Below are positions 5,778-11,962 of a stretch of 11,962 nucleotides of DNA, piece after piece (within the stretch, counting starts at the first letter, position 1; each line of letters begins with the position of its first letter). The notes below the pieces were generated by a model. The model saw only the letters and a program-made list of their open reading frames with translations, was not told where the DNA came from and ran no database searches. The stretch lies in NCBI GenBank assembly GCA_018658685.1, contig JABHUT010000010.1:1-11962 (forward strand), read 5' to 3'. The stretch comes from Alphaproteobacteria bacterium. Its GTDB lineage: Bacteria > Pseudomonadota > Alphaproteobacteria > MED-G09. Both the position numbers and the translations under genes were made by a program.

Positions 5778-6326
5778 TTATAAAGACACTTCGTTATCAG
5801 TAATGCGTTGATTAATTACATCGCTTACCTTCTTTCCTCTTCTGGCAGCAACCTGCCTAGGACTATTAACCTTACCTAAAGCCATTACTGTAGCCCTAAC
5901 CATATTATAGGGATTTGAAGATCCTATCGATTTAGCAACAACATCCTGAACACCCAAGACTTCGAAAACAGCTCTCATTGGTCCACCTGCAATAATACCT
6001 GTCCCTGGAGGTGCAGATCTTAAAATAACCTTACCAGCTCCATGTCTTCCCTCAATATCATGATGAAGGGTTCTTCCTTCTTTTAGAGGTACCTTAATCA
6101 TAGTTGCTTTAGCAGCATCAGTAGCTTTTTTAATAGCCTCAGGAACTTCCCTCGCTTTGCCGTGACCAAAACCTACATGGCCTTTCTGATCTCCTACAAC
6201 AACAAGTGCTGCAAAACTAAACCTACGACCACCCTTAACAACAGTTGAAACTCTATTGATAAAAACTAAACGATCAATAAATTCACTATCTCTCTCGTCT
6301 CTTTGATTTGTTTCTTGTGTAGACAA
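5778..6326 (-). CDS. rpsE: 30S ribosomal protein S5 (TTG start)
   Basis: S5 lies at the mRNA entry side of the 30S body and influences decoding accuracy and translocation. The 182-residue protein has the N-terminal double-stranded-RNA-binding fold (about 14-78) with VVKGGRRFSFAALVVVGD (29-46) and GFGHGKAREVPEAI (52-65). The C-terminal domain has HGAGKVILRSAPPGTGIIAG (95-114) and IGSSNPYNMVRAT (134-146). The loop around 26-33 is where spectinomycin-resistance changes are known in other bacteria; here it looks wild type. The start is TTG at 6324-6326. The in-frame rplR stop lies just upstream, no ATG occurs before the conserved region, and AGGAG is placed 6 nt upstream. It follows rplR by 9 nt. 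Confidence 0.97.
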   Translation of the reverse strand: MSTQETNQRDERDSEFIDRLVFINRVSTVVKGGRRFSFAALVVVGDQKGHVGFGHGKAREVPEAIKKATDAAKATMIKVPLKEGRTLHHDIEGRHGAGKVILRSAPPGTGIIAGGPMRAVFEVLGVQDVVAKSIGSSNPYNMVRATVMALGKVNSPRQVAARRGKKVSDVINQRITDNEVSL

Positions 6327-6332
6327 TAGATT

Positions 6333-6337
6333 CTCCT
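6333..6337 (-). promoter_or_regulatory. Shine-Dalgarno site fixing the TTG start of rpsE
   Basis: The minus strand reads TAGGAG, in which the rplR stop TAG runs into the SD; AGGAG is 6 nt before TTG. The codons between this stop and TTG (GAG, AAT, CTA) cannot start translation, so the site settles the start choice. Confidence 0.75.
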
Positions 6338-6686
6338 AAAATTTTAACCCTGCTTCTCTTGCATTATCAGCTAATGCTTTAACACGGCCATGATATTTAT
6401 AACTTCCGCGATCAAAATAAACTTCGCTAACTCCAGCTTTAATAGCTTTCTTTGCTATATCTGATCCTACCTTTGATGCAGATTCAACATTTGAACCAAG
6501 ACTAGATGATGATTTTTCTAATGAAGATGCTGAAGCTAAAGTAATACCAGTATTATCATCAATTACCTGAGCGTAAATATGTTTAGAAGATCTAAATACT
6601 GAAAGCCTCATTCTATCTGATGAAGACTTTTTCAGTTTATTTCTAACGCGTACTTTTCTTTTTTTTATTTCGACTCTACTAACCAT
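6336..6686 (-). CDS. rplR: 50S ribosomal protein L18
   Basis: L18 binds 5S rRNA and, with L5, anchors it in the central protuberance. The 116-residue product has the standard length. It begins with a basic segment (VEIKKRKVRVRNKLKK, 5-20) and continues RLSVFRSSKHIYAQVIDD (27-44), the conserved strand-helix start. It ends with VYFDRGSYKYHGRVKALAD (89-107) and AREAGLKF (109-116), both diagnostic. The ATG is 5 nt past the rplF stop and has only a poor SD (AAGAAG), so coupling to rplF is likely. Its TAG forms part of the rpsE SD. Confidence 0.97.
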   Translation of the reverse strand: MVSRVEIKKRKVRVRNKLKKSSSDRMRLSVFRSSKHIYAQVIDDNTGITLASASSLEKSSSSLGSNVESASKVGSDIAKKAIKAGVSEVYFDRGSYKYHGRVKALADNAREAGLKF

Positions 6687-6691
6687 TTTAA

Positions 6692-7225
6692 TTACTTCTT
6701 TTTACCTTCTTTTCTAAAAATAAACTCATCCTTATACTTAACACCTTTACCTTTGTAGGGTTCTGGAGGTCTATAACTTCTTATCTCAGCGGCAACTTGG
6801 CCAACTTTTTGTTTATCAATGCCGCTAACAATAACCTCTGTAGGTGTTGAAGTTTCAATCTTAATTCCCTCTGGAGCTTCATAGTTTATGTCATGACTAA
6901 AGCCAAGAGATAATTGAATATTATTACCTTTCATTTGAGCCTTATAACCAACTCCATTAATTTCTAATGTTTTCTTATATCCCTCAGTAACCCCAACAAT
7001 ATTATTATTTAACAAGGTTCTCTGTATTCCCCAATACTGAATACTTGCTTGTGATTCATCAACTGGGGCGATTGTTATCTGATTATTTTCCTGGACAACA
7101 TTAGTCCCCGAAAAATTTTCGCACGAAAGTTCGCCTTTAGGTCCAGCTGTATGTATTTCTGATTCATTAATTGTTACATTAACTCCTTCAGGTATATCGA
7201 TAATCTTTTTTCCAATTCTAGACAT
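6692..7225 (-). CDS. rplF: 50S ribosomal protein L6
   Basis: L6 sits near the sarcin-ricin loop and factor-binding site of the large subunit and folds as two similar domains. The 177-residue protein has the family length. The first domain begins MSRIGKKIIDIPEGV (1-15) and has GPKGELS (28-34). The second contains GYKKTLEINGVGYKAQ (82-97), LSLGFSH (105-111), and the conserved C-terminal signature AAEIRSYRPPEPYKGKGVKY (145-164), ending in a lysine-rich tail. The ATG is preceded by GAGG about 6 nt upstream, 16 nt after the rpsH stop. The order rpsH-rplF-rplR is standard. Confidence 0.98.
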   Translation of the reverse strand: MSRIGKKIIDIPEGVNVTINESEIHTAGPKGELSCENFSGTNVVQENNQITIAPVDESQASIQYWGIQRTLLNNNIVGVTEGYKKTLEINGVGYKAQMKGNNIQLSLGFSHDINYEAPEGIKIETSTPTEVIVSGIDKQKVGQVAAEIRSYRPPEPYKGKGVKYKDEFIFRKEGKKK

Positions 7226-7241
7226 TTAAAACCTCAATTGA

Positions 7242-7640
7242 CTAAAAAACTGTACATAAAATTTCTCCACCAACATTCTCATTACGTGCAGACGAGTCTG
7301 ACATAACTCCTTTTGGTGTAGAAACAACTGAGATACCAAGACCATTCCTTATTAAAGGCATACTCTTAACTGATGAGTAAACCCTTCTGCCTGGTTTTGA
7401 TACCCTTGTAATTTCTTTAATTACTGGATCTCCCTCATGGTACTTAAGCTCTATCTGTACCTCTGATTGACCTGTATCTCTCTCGCTTTCAGAGTACCCT
7501 CTAATAAAGCCTTCTTCCTTAAGAACCTCTAAAACATTTACTCTAAGAGTAGAGGAAGGTGAATCGACAAGCTCCTTCCCTCTCATATGAGCATTTCTTA
7601 TTCTAGTAATCATATCTCCAATTGGATCATTAATATTCAT
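7242..7640 (-). CDS. rpsH: 30S ribosomal protein S8
   Basis: S8 binds the central domain of 16S rRNA early in 30S assembly. In E. coli it also represses the spc operon by binding its mRNA. Starting from the ATG at 7638-7640, the protein is 132 residues and begins MNINDPIGDMITRIRNAH, as S8 should. The frame stays open upstream to an ATG at 7685, but that would add 15 unconserved residues overlapping rpsN. The inner start has GAGG 7 nt upstream, so I use it. Later motifs are TLRVNVLEVLKEEGFI (31-46), KPGRRVY (82-88), STPKGVMSD (107-115) and GGEILCTVF (124-132). It begins 7 nt after the rpsN stop. Confidence 0.97.
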   Translation of the reverse strand: MNINDPIGDMITRIRNAHMRGKELVDSPSSTLRVNVLEVLKEEGFIRGYSESERDTGQSEVQIELKYHEGDPVIKEITRVSKPGRRVYSSVKSMPLIRNGLGISVVSTPKGVMSDSSARNENVGGEILCTVF

Positions 7641-7647
7641 TACACCC

Positions 7648-7953
7648 TCACCAACTTGACTTAACAACGCCTGGCAACTTACCATCCGAAGCTAAATCCC
7701 TAAAAGCAATTCTTGATAAACCAAATTTTCTATAAACACCTCTTGGACGCCCAGTTAAAAGACATCTGTTTCTAATCCTATTTTTAGAAGAATTTCTTGG
7801 AAGTTGAGCAAGCTTCAAGCGCGCCTCAAATCTTTCTTCAGGAGAAAGAGTGTTATCTTTCGACTTTGATAAAAGATTTTCTCTCTTTGCCTTATATTTA
7901 GAATATAATTTTCTTCTTTTTAAATCTCTTTGCACCATGCTTACTTTTGCCAT
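7648..7953 (-). CDS. rpsN: 30S ribosomal protein S14, zinc-independent type
   Basis: S14 is in the head of the 30S subunit next to S3 and S10. The 101-residue form lacks the paired CxxC motifs of the short zinc-binding S14 and matches the long C-minus type of proteobacteria. The C-terminal half carries the signature: RNRCLLTGRPRGVYRKFGLS (61-80), then RIAFRDLASDGKLPGVVKSSW (81-101, read as two adjoining blocks RIAFRDLASDG and KLPGVVKSSW). The lone Cys64 is usual for this type. The ATG has AAGGA 7 nt upstream, where the rplE stop TAA merges with the SD. It follows rplE by 10 nt. Confidence 0.97.
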   Translation of the reverse strand: MAKVSMVQRDLKRRKLYSKYKAKRENLLSKSKDNTLSPEERFEARLKLAQLPRNSSKNRIRNRCLLTGRPRGVYRKFGLSRIAFRDLASDGKLPGVVKSSW

Positions 7954-7963
7954 CTAAACGTCC

Positions 7964-8530
7964 TTATCTCTTTTTAATAGGAAAATTAAAACTCTGTAAC
8001 AAAGCTAAAGCCTCGTCATCATTTTTAGCTGTTGTATTGATAATAATATCCATACCCCAAATCTCAGAAACAGACTCATAATTAATTTCTGGAAATATTA
8101 AATGCTCCTTAATTCCAAAAGCATAATTACCATTACCATCAAAGCTCTTTGGATTTAATCCATCAAAATCTCTTACTCTAGGAAGAGCTATATTTACAAG
8201 TCTATCAATAAACTCGTACATGACGGATTTTCTTAGAGTAACTTTTGCTCCTACCGCCATACCTTCTCTTAACTTAAAACCAGCAATAGCTTTTTTTGCT
8301 TTTGTTTTTATTGGCTTCTGACCAGCTATCAATTCAAGAGCTGAAGCTGCATCATTAACTTTTTTACTATCCGAAACAGATTCGCTTCCAGCGCCAATAT
8401 TAATAACAACTTTAGAAATTTTTGGAACCTCAAATACGTTGTTAAGATTTAGGGTAGCTAATAATTCTTTTTGAATTACATCTTTGTATTTCTGTTGAAG
8501 TCTAGGAGTATAATTTTTTGAATCAGCCAT
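7964..8530 (-). CDS. rplE: 50S ribosomal protein L5
   Basis: L5 binds 5S rRNA in the central protuberance and contacts the P-site tRNA and S13. The 188-residue product is slightly longer than E. coli L5, as is common in alphaproteobacteria. Conserved blocks are VPKISKVVINIGAG (35-48), GQKPIKTKAKKAIAGFKLRE (70-89), GAKVTLR (94-100), LPRVRDFDGL (116-125), GNYAFGIKEHLIFPEI (134-149) and GMDIIINTTAKNDDEA (159-174). The ATG lies inside the end of rplX: ATGGCTGA contains both the start of rplE and the stop of rplX, an 8-nt overlap. GGGGGAG precedes it by about 7 nt. Coupled translation of L24 and L5 is likely. Confidence 0.98.
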   Translation of the reverse strand: MADSKNYTPRLQQKYKDVIQKELLATLNLNNVFEVPKISKVVINIGAGSESVSDSKKVNDAASALELIAGQKPIKTKAKKAIAGFKLREGMAVGAKVTLRKSVMYEFIDRLVNIALPRVRDFDGLNPKSFDGNGNYAFGIKEHLIFPEINYESVSEIWGMDIIINTTAKNDDEALALLQSFNFPIKKR

Positions 8531-8849
8531 TTATAATCTCCCCCGATTTCTTAGCATAACGAACTTTATTACCCTTCTTATCTAACTTAAATCCAACTCG
8601 TGTTGGTTTTTTTGTTTTAGGATCAATAATCATAAGATTTGAAATTTGAATTGGTCTTTCCTCAGAAACTATGCCTCCAGCGTTGTCCTGAGAAGGTTTT
8701 CTATGTCTTTTAACTAAATTAACACCTTGAACAAGAGCTTTATCCTGGGATTCAGATATTTTAATAATCTTTAATACATCACCTTCCTTGCCCTTGTCTT
8801 TTCCAGACATAACAAAAACTTTATCGCCTTTTTTAATTTTTGCAGACAT
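8523..8849 (-). CDS. rplX: 50S ribosomal protein L24
   Basis: L24 is an early-assembly protein that nucleates folding of the 5' domain of 23S rRNA. The 108-residue protein starts with a KOW motif (IKKGDKVFVMSGKDKGKEG, 5-23), followed by VQGVNLVKRHRKPSQ (40-54), GGIVSEERPIQISNL (58-72) and RVGFKLDKKGNKVRY (83-97), the usual L24 order. Its ATG directly abuts the rplN stop (TAAATG). A strong GGAGG lies inside the last codons of rplN, 8 nt before the start. Its 3' end overlaps rplE by 8 nt. Confidence 0.97.
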   Translation of the reverse strand: MSAKIKKGDKVFVMSGKDKGKEGDVLKIIKISESQDKALVQGVNLVKRHRKPSQDNAGGIVSEERPIQISNLMIIDPKTKKPTRVGFKLDKKGNKVRYAKKSGEIING

Positions 8850-9218
8850 TTAGATAACCTCCGGAGCCAATGAAACAATTTTCATTAATTTTTTGGAACG
8901 CAATTCGCGAGTAACTGGACCAAAAATTCTAGTTCCAAGAGGTTCGCCATTAGCATTAACAAGGACTGCGGCATTAGTATCAAACCTAATAGCGCTTCCA
9001 TCGTCACGACGTATCTCTTTTCTTGTTCGAACAATAACCGCTTTAAGAACTTCCCCTTTTTTAACTTTTCCTCGAGGAATAGCCTCTTTAACAGAAACAA
9101 CTATTATATCACCAACAGAAGCTGTTCTTCTCTTGGAGCCACCCAAAACCTTAATACACTGAACCTGTTTAGCTCCAGAGTTATCGGCAACATCTAGTTT
9201 TGTTTGCATCTGTATCAT
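8850..9218 (-). CDS. rplN: 50S ribosomal protein L14
   Basis: L14 lies at the subunit interface and forms intersubunit bridges B5 and B8. The 122-residue product has exactly the usual length. It begins MIQMQTKLDVADNSGAKQ and continues CIKVLGG (21-27), ASVGDIIVVSVKEAIPRG (33-50), KGEVLKAVIVRTRKE (54-68), the ribosomal L14 signature, then RFDTNAAVLVN (78-88) and GTRIFGPVTRELR (95-107). The ATG has AAGG 8 nt upstream. The gene begins 23 nt after rpsQ; I see no promoter in that gap, although in E. coli the spc operon starts here. Confidence 0.98.
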   Translation of the reverse strand: MIQMQTKLDVADNSGAKQVQCIKVLGGSKRRTASVGDIIVVSVKEAIPRGKVKKGEVLKAVIVRTRKEIRRDDGSAIRFDTNAAVLVNANGEPLGTRIFGPVTRELRSKKLMKIVSLAPEVI

Positions 9219-9241
9219 ATTAAAAACCTTATAAATAATGA

Positions 9242-9472
9242 CTAATCGTCAATTACTTCCCATGTTTTTGACTTGGATAGAGGTTTACATTCTCTAATTT
9301 GAACCAAATCACCAATTTTAAATTTATTACCTTCATCGTGTGTCATATATTTTTTTGAACTTCTAACAGTTTTTTTAAACAAAGGATCAGTAAATCTTCT
9401 TTCGACTGAAACCGTTATTGTTTTATCAGCTTTATCACTTACGACAACGCCTTTTAAAATCCTTTTAGGCAT
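9242..9472 (-). CDS. rpsQ: 30S ribosomal protein S17
   Basis: S17 is an early-binding OB-fold protein at the base of the 30S body. The 76-residue product reads RILKGVVVSDKADKTITVSV (4-23), then HDEGNKFKIGDLVQIRECKP (45-64), followed by LSKSKTWEV (65-73), the full S17 pattern. Its ATG lies within the end of rpmC: ATGCCTAA holds both the start of rpsQ and the stop of rpmC, an 8-nt overlap of the same kind as rplX/rplE. The order rpmC-rpsQ is the standard end of the S10 operon. Confidence 0.97.
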   Translation of the reverse strand: MPKRILKGVVVSDKADKTITVSVERRFTDPLFKKTVRSSKKYMTHDEGNKFKIGDLVQIRECKPLSKSKTWEVIDD

Positions 9473-9674
9473 TACTCACCTCATTTTTATGTTTAGTTAT
9501 CATTGTTTTTACTCGAGCAATGCTTTTCTTTTTCTTTGAAATTTGAGAGGTATCTTCAAATTGACCAGCCATTTTTTGGATACCAATATTAAAAACTTCT
9601 TTCTTAAGAGAATTTAAAGAATCTATTAACTCATCTAAACTCATATCCTTAATATCTTTTTCTTTTTTAGCCAT
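9465..9674 (-). CDS. rpmC: 50S ribosomal protein L29
   Basis: L29 is a small helical hairpin protein near the polypeptide exit, adjoining L23, where chaperones and targeting factors dock. The 69-residue product shows the pattern MSLDELIDSLNSLKKEVFNI (11-30), then KMAGQFEDTSQISKKKKSIA (34-53) and RVKTMITKHKNE (54-65), two helices with the usual connecting turn. The N-terminal MAKKEKDIKD adds about ten lysine-rich residues before the core. GGAG lies 7 nt before the ATG, inside the end of rplP, whose stop is 2 nt away. Confidence 0.95.
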   Translation of the reverse strand: MAKKEKDIKDMSLDELIDSLNSLKKEVFNIGIQKMAGQFEDTSQISKKKKSIARVKTMITKHKNEVSNA

Positions 9675-9676
9675 AT

Positions 9677-10096
9677 CTAAACTCCTTCACCGGGCCTAGT
9701 GATAATCTTAGTTAATACAGGAAGTTTTGAAGATCCAAGATCGAGAGCAGTCTTTGCAATCTCAGGTGAAACACCATCAATCTCAAACATTATTCTTCCA
9801 GGCTTAACTCTAGCAGCCCAATATTCTGGAGTACCTTTACCTTTACCCATTCTAACTTCTGTTGGCTTTTTTGATACTGGAACATCAGGAAAAATCCTTA
9901 TCCAAACTCTTCCAGCCCTTTTCATGTGTCTAGTTATAGCTCTTCTTGCAGCCTCAATTTGTCTAGCAGTTATTCTCTCAGCTGTAAGAGCTTTAAGACC
10001 ATAAGATCCAAAGTTAAGAGTAGTTCCACCTTTGGCATTTCCCTTAATTCTTCCCTTGTGGGCTTTACGAAATTTTGTTTTTTTAGGTTGTAACAT
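9677..10096 (-). CDS. rplP: 50S ribosomal protein L16
   Basis: L16 organises the A-site tRNA region next to the peptidyl transferase centre. The 139-residue product begins MLQPKKTKFRKAHKGRIKG (1-19), followed by FGSYGLKALTAERITARQIE (29-48), RAGRVWIRIFPDVPVSKKP (60-78), EVRMGKGKG (80-88) and VKPGRIMFEIDGVS (97-110). Arg82 corresponds to the arginine hydroxylated by the YcfD/RoxA oxygenase in E. coli (Arg81); whether it is modified here cannot be told. AAGGA lies 8 nt before the ATG and is built from the rpsC stop TAA. It follows rpsC by 11 nt. Confidence 0.98.
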   Translation of the reverse strand: MLQPKKTKFRKAHKGRIKGNAKGGTTLNFGSYGLKALTAERITARQIEAARRAITRHMKRAGRVWIRIFPDVPVSKKPTEVRMGKGKGTPEYWAARVKPGRIMFEIDGVSPEIAKTALDLGSSKLPVLTKIITRPGEGV

Positions 10097-10107
10097 AAAA
10101 AATATCC

Positions 10108-10803
10108 TTACTTGCTAGGCCTAGAGTTATTGCTTTCTTGTGAAGATTTTTTTTCATCTTTTATATGGGGATTGTGCTCCATTATCTCGCCTAAAAAAAT
10201 CCAAACTTTTATTCCACATATTCCATAAGTGGTATGAGCTGAGGCAACACCATAATCAATATCAGATCTTAAGGTATGAAGAGGAACACGTCCCTCTCTA
10301 TACCATTCTGTTCTTGCAATTTCCGCTCCACCAAGTCTTCCACCACAATTAATACGGATGCCTTGGGCGCCTAATCGCATGGCTGATTGAACCGCTCGTT
10401 TCATAGCTCTTCTAAAGCCTATTCTTCTCTCAAGTTGTTGGGCAATATTCTCTGCAACAAGAGTAGCATTAACCTCTGGTTTTCTTACCTCTACAATATT
10501 TACAACAACATCAGAAGATGTAATCGCTTGTAACTTCTTTTTAAGGTTTTCAATATCAGCGCCTTTTTTACCAATAATCAAACCAGGTCTTCCAGAGTGA
10601 ATTGTAACTAAACACTTTTTATGAGGCCGTTCGATAACAACATTAGCTATAGCCGCATTCTTAAGATCTTTAAGGATCATTGCCCTCATTTGAATATCTT
10701 CTTGAATAAGCTTGCTATACTCGTTCTTACCAGCATACCACCTAGAATCCCAAGTACGGTTAATTCCTAATCTCATGCTAATTGGATTAACTTTTTGTCC
10801 CAT
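10108..10803 (-). CDS. rpsC: 30S ribosomal protein S3
   Basis: S3 lines the mRNA entry channel and helps unwind structured mRNA. The 231-residue protein begins MGQKVNPISMRLGI (1-14). The KH domain contains the GxxG loop in RPGLIIGKKGADIE (72-85, loop 78-81). The C-terminal domain has RRIGFRRAMKRAVQSAMRLG (126-145), which carries the helicase-linked basic residues, and GGRLGGAEIARTEWYREG (154-171), followed by RVPLHTLRSDIDYG (172-185). A polar tail of about 20 residues ends it. The start codon shares its A with the rplV stop (TAATG), so the two are probably translationally coupled. Confidence 0.98.
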   Translation of the reverse strand: MGQKVNPISMRLGINRTWDSRWYAGKNEYSKLIQEDIQMRAMILKDLKNAAIANVVIERPHKKCLVTIHSGRPGLIIGKKGADIENLKKKLQAITSSDVVVNIVEVRKPEVNATLVAENIAQQLERRIGFRRAMKRAVQSAMRLGAQGIRINCGGRLGGAEIARTEWYREGRVPLHTLRSDIDYGVASAHTTYGICGIKVWIFLGEIMEHNPHIKDEKKSSQESNNSRPSK

Positions 10804-11192
10804 TATTTCTTTTCCTCTAAATTCTTTTCGCGAAGAATAATAGTTAATTGACTAAATGGCTTTAATATTTTGCCTGTTCTTCCACGAGCCCTAGGTCTAA
10901 ATCTTTTCATTACCAAATTCTTTCCGACGAATGCCTCATCTACATAAAGTTTATCAATATCAAGAGAGTGATTATTTTCTGCATTAGCAATTGCGCTTTC
11001 TAGAATTTTCTTAGCTTCATTCGAAATTCTTTTCTTAGAAAACTCTAGGTGAGACAGTGCATCACCAACTTTTTTCCCACGGATACTTTTAACTGCATCA
11101 TTAAGTTTGATTGGACTTGTTCTAATCATTTTTCCAATCGCTTTAGAGAATTTATCGTCAGTAGGATTTTTTATTTTATTAGCCTCACTCAT
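10803..11192 (-). CDS. rplV: 50S ribosomal protein L22
   Basis: L22 spans the large subunit, and its long beta-hairpin lines the peptide exit tunnel. The 129-residue product has KMIRTSPIKLNDAVKSIRGK (21-40), ALSHLEFSKKRISNEAKKIL (45-64), SAIANAENNH (66-75) and VDEAFVGKNLVMKRFRPRAR (84-103), continuing GRTGKILKPFSQLTIIL (104-120). The tunnel hairpin (about 90-108) has normal length, without the deletions known from macrolide-resistant mutants. About 17 polar residues precede the core. The ATG is 2 nt after the rpsS stop. Confidence 0.97.
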   Translation of the reverse strand: MSEANKIKNPTDDKFSKAIGKMIRTSPIKLNDAVKSIRGKKVGDALSHLEFSKKRISNEAKKILESAIANAENNHSLDIDKLYVDEAFVGKNLVMKRFRPRARGRTGKILKPFSQLTIILREKNLEEKK

Positions 11193-11194
11193 TA

Positions 11195-11473
11195 CTAAGC
11201 TCTCTTTGCGGATTTATCGGCCATATGACCATAATATGTTCTAGTAGGAGAAAATTCACCAAATTTATGCCCCACCATATCTTCAGAAATTAAAACTGGA
11301 ATAAACTTTTGACCATTATATACGCCAAAGTTAAGACCAACAAACTGAGGAAGAATTGTTGATCTTCTGCTCCATATTTTTATAACATCTTTACGTCCAG
11401 ATGCTCTTGCAGCCTCTGCTTTTTTTAAAATATATTGATCCACAAAAGGACCTTTCCAAACTGATCTAGCCAT
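11195..11473 (-). CDS. rpsS: 30S ribosomal protein S19
   Basis: S19 is in the head of the 30S subunit, pairs with S13 and forms bridge B1a. The 92-residue product has the usual length. It reads MARSVWKGPFVDQYILKKAE (1-20), then IKIWSRRSTILPQFVGLNFG (31-50), VYNGQKFIPVLISEDMVGHK (51-70) and FGEFSPTRTYYGH (71-83), all highly conserved. The ATG is 2 nt after the rplB stop with AGAAGG just upstream, inside the basic end of L2. The order rplB-rpsS-rplV-rpsC is standard for the S10 operon. Confidence 0.98.
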   Translation of the reverse strand: MARSVWKGPFVDQYILKKAEAARASGRKDVIKIWSRRSTILPQFVGLNFGVYNGQKFIPVLISEDMVGHKFGEFSPTRTYYGHMADKSAKRA

Positions 11474-11475
11474 AA

Positions 11476-11962
11476 TTACCTTCTTTTTCTCTTTTGATGA
11501 CGTGTTCTAACAATAAATTTATCGGAATCTTTATTTGAGCGAGTTTTCTTACCCTTTGTTGGTACGCCCCATGGAGTAACGGGATGCCTACCACCAGATG
11601 TTTTACCTTCACCACCACCGTGCGGATGATCGACCGGATTCATAACAACACCTCTGACAGAAGGTCTTTTACCTTTCCACCTATTTCTTCCAGCTTTAGC
11701 TAATTTTGTATTAGAATTATCAGGATTGGATACAGCGCCAATTGTTGCTTTACATACATCCGGGATTAATCTTTGCTCACCTGATGTAAGCTTTAGTATG
11801 GCCATTCCCTGGTCTCTACCAACTAGTTGAGCAAAAGTACCAGCAGACCTAATGAGCTGCGCACCTTTTCCTGGTTTCATCTCAATGTTGTGAATGATTG
11901 TTCCAATAGGCATTTTCTTCATAGGCATCGTATTACCTGGTTTGATATCTGCCTTTTCGCTA
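11476..11962 (-). CDS. rplB: 50S ribosomal protein L2, N-terminal part beyond the window edge
   Basis: L2 is needed for subunit association and peptidyl transfer. 161 complete codons are visible, about the C-terminal 60 percent of a 275-280-residue protein. The frame runs open to the window edge: codons before the internal ATG at 11928 read SEKADIKPGNT, matching the L2 stretch preceding the conserved PIGTIIHNIEMKPGKG. That ATG is therefore an internal methionine, not the start. Later motifs are QLIRSAGTFAQLVGRDQG, RPSVRGVVMNPVDHPHGGGE, which contains the histidine matching E. coli His229, and GRHPVTPWGVPTKGKKTRSN. It ends in a basic tail. It is the upstream-most gene seen; the cluster's first promoter is outside the window. 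Confidence 0.97.
   Translation of the reverse strand, partial: SEKADIKPGNTMPMKKMPIGTIIHNIEMKPGKGAQLIRSAGTFAQLVGRDQGMAILKLTSGEQRLIPDVCKATIGAVSNPDNSNTKLAKAGRNRWKGKRPSVRGVVMNPVDHPHGGGEGKTSGGRHPVTPWGVPTKGKKTRSNKDSDKFIVRTRHQKRKRR

Noticed and set aside
5904..5909. TATAAT on the minus strand inside rpsE (and another at 9103-9108 in rplN)
   Set aside because: Neither has a matching -35 at 15-19 bp, and both sit in conserved coding sequence.
7242..7685. A longer rpsH of 147 residues starting at 7685
   Set aside because: The first 15 residues are not S8-like and overlap rpsN; the inner ATG at 7640 gives the canonical MNINDPIGD start with a good SD.
11476..11928. A 150-residue gene starting at the ATG at 11928
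   Set aside because: The frame continues open to the window edge, and the residues upstream match L2; this ATG is an internal methionine of rplB.
696..11962. A novel defence, mobile or biosynthetic system hidden in the cluster
   Set aside because: Every frame on the minus strand is accounted for by a conserved ribosomal, translocase, kinase or polymerase gene with almost no space between; nothing foreign or repeated is visible.

Overview
This window is one end of the large ribosomal-protein gene cluster (S10-spc-alpha type) of a low-G+C bacterium, most likely an alphaproteobacterium. Three things point there. First, adk lies between secY and rpsM, where many gammaproteobacteria carry rpmJ. 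Second, L17 (140 aa) and RpoA (339 aa) have alphaproteobacterial lengths. Third, S14 is the 101-residue form without zinc-binding cysteines. The base composition is strongly A+T-rich, as in streamlined marine lineages. I cannot resolve the order or genus from sequence alone.

Layout: positions 1-699 (+) hold the 3' part of a cyclopropane-fatty-acyl-phospholipid-synthase-like methyltransferase gene. It converges on the ribosomal cluster and overlaps its end by 4 nt. Everything from 11962 down to 696 is on the minus strand. In order of transcription: rplB (5' end outside the window), rpsS, rplV, rpsC, rplP, rpmC, rpsQ, rplN, rplX, rplE, rpsN, rpsH, rplF, rplR, rpsE, rpmD, rplO, secY, adk, rpsM, rpsK, rpoA, rplQ. 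Most junctions are between an 8-nt overlap and a 24-nt gap. The exceptions are adk-rpsM (70 nt) and rpsK-rpoA (44 nt). No stretch longer than 70 nt lacks a gene, so there is no room for an unlisted gene, RNA gene or mobile element. I saw no tRNA, CRISPR array, insertion sequence or long repeat.

Function: the genes supply ten large-subunit proteins upstream of secY plus L2 and L17, nine small-subunit proteins, the SecY channel, adenylate kinase and the RNA polymerase alpha subunit. They look like one co-transcribed block. A near-consensus sigma-70-type promoter (TTGACT, 16 bp, TATAAT) in the adk-rpsM gap would give rpsM-rpsK-rpoA-rplQ separate expression. Its G+C-rich discriminator suggests growth-rate or stringent control. 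A small hairpin followed by a U-rich run, overlapping the rplQ stop and the 3' end of the convergent gene, is the only terminator candidate.

The gene content is conserved housekeeping; I found no new biological system. What merits a second look is detail: the internal promoter, two TTG starts and one GTG start fixed by their Shine-Dalgarno (SD) sites, an acidic C-terminal tail on L15, repeated fusion of stop codons with SD motifs, and the overlapping convergent 3' ends.
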